A stretch of DNA of 7,042 nt from Saprospiraceae bacterium. GTDB taxonomy: Bacteria; Bacteroidota; Bacteroidia; Chitinophagales; Saprospiraceae. Made by a program: the position numbers and the translations under genes. The number at the start of each line of letters is the position of its first letter. The first letter of the stretch is position 1. This document shows, one piece after another, positions 6,563-7,042 of the stretch. Location: positions 1 to 7,042 of the forward strand of contig JALHPW010000189.1 in the NCBI GenBank assembly GCA_022842255.1, written 5' to 3'. The notes below the pieces were generated by a model. It saw nothing but the letters and a program-made list of their open reading frames with translations, ran no database searches and had not been told where the DNA came from.

Positions 6563-6565
6563 TCA
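6563..6565 (-). other. In-frame TGA inside the T9SS-exported protein gene
   Basis: The codons read ACC ACC TGA CGC GAG on the minus strand, with open, coding-like sequence in the same frame on both sides (159 codons before within the window, 514 after the GTG at 6553-6551). No insertion or deletion is needed, so one base change explains it. TGC, TGT, TGG, CGA and GGA are all one step away. Confidence 0.88.
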
Positions 6566-7042
6566 GGTGGTTTTGGTCGAGTCAAACCCGCTGGAACTGC
6601 CGACGCCGGGAGGGGCGTGCAACACCAGGTAGGGGATTTGCGGTTGTACAGTTGTGCCAAGTACCGGAACTTCCGCTTCTATTGTTCCAAGAACAGCGAA
6701 AGGCAGGAGTACGAACACGGACTCCGAGTTGTTGTTATTGACTTGTTGCATGCTAACTTTAAGTAACAACCAAGCCACCCCATCAGCGATTAAAAAGTAT
6801 TTATTGGTTGGTTCATTGGGATTGGTACTGAATAATGTTATATTCCAGAATCTTCCAAATCCAAATTCATTCTGAATATTACTCCCAAAACCTTGTTGGT
6901 TATTCATTTGCGGATTATTAAAAGCCCCATTGGGCCACATCGGTGACGGCGTGTTAAGCGATCCAAAACTGGAAGAAATATTGGTGTTGCCGATAAAAGC
7001 GTTCTGCACAGGGTTGGTCGCTACTATCCGTAGGGTTGGATT
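6563..7042 (-). CDS. Large secreted protein, part before the in-frame stop, cut by window edge
   Basis: The frame is open from the window edge at 7042 to a TGA at 6565-6563 (159 codons), so the true start and signal peptide lie outside the window. The GTG at 7009 is internal and should not be taken as the start. The first third is rich in Asn, Gly, Ser and Phe (MNNQQGFGSNIQNEFGFG). The next part has beta-strand character (FWNITLFS, KYFLIADGVAWLLLKVSMQQ). A segment with IPYLVLHAPPG (HAPPG at codons 142-146 counted from the edge) looks like the PPG-containing motif I associate with huge secreted Bacteroidota proteins. The sequence runs on after the TGA in the same frame with no change in character (REFVNTYAEDGSNSANLDV), so the two parts were one protein. 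Function is unknown; a surface or extracellular structural role is a guess from the sorting domain at the far end. Confidence 0.75.
   Translation of the reverse strand, partial: NPTLRIVATNPVQNAFIGNTNISSSFGSLNTPSPMWPNGAFNNPQMNNQQGFGSNIQNEFGFGRFWNITLFSTNPNEPTNKYFLIADGVAWLLLKVSMQQVNNNNSESVFVLLPFAVLGTIEAEVPVLGTTVQPQIPYLVLHAPPGVGSSSGFDSTKTT

Overview
The window looks like a chromosomal stretch of a Bacteroidota bacterium, plausibly of the Saprospiria/Cytophagia type. The evidence is a C-terminal type IX secretion (T9SS) sorting domain, a lipoprotein with a clear lipobox, paired DUF418 membrane proteins, a secreted prolyl-oligopeptidase-type peptidase, and start codons without obvious Shine-Dalgarno sequences. 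Every gene I can support lies on the minus strand, so the region is transcribed from high to low coordinates. I see no tRNA, rRNA, CRISPR array, insertion sequence or phage gene.

In order of transcription: (1) 7042-5009 is the 3' part of a large secreted protein that ends in a T9SS type A sorting domain. It is interrupted by an in-frame TGA at 6563-6565 and followed by a good rho-independent terminator (4980-4944). (2) 4820-4329 is an unrecognised 163-residue protein with a signal peptide, two hydrophobic segments and a terminal CxxC. (3) 4320-4165 is a coding-like stretch without a credible start codon, probably the tail of a lost gene. (4) 4122-3625 is a SnoaL/DUF4440-like lipoprotein. (5) 3562-2183 and 2116-767 are two tandem DUF418 (YeiB-like) multi-pass membrane proteins. 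(6) 747-552 is a short, multiply broken remnant that I read as an intradiol ring-cleavage dioxygenase. (7) 532-1 is the N-terminal quarter of an exported prolyl oligopeptidase (family S9A), running off the window.

The lipoprotein and the two DUF418 genes are separated by only 62 and 66 bases and probably form one transcription unit acting at the cell envelope, but their substrate is unknown. The two DUF418 genes share a nearly identical 116-base block near their 3' ends although the rest of the proteins is much more diverged, which suggests gene conversion or a fairly recent exchange. The main surprises are signs of gene decay: the dioxygenase remnant, the orphan C-terminal fragment and the stop codon inside the T9SS-exported protein. 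I find no convincing new defence or mobile system here.
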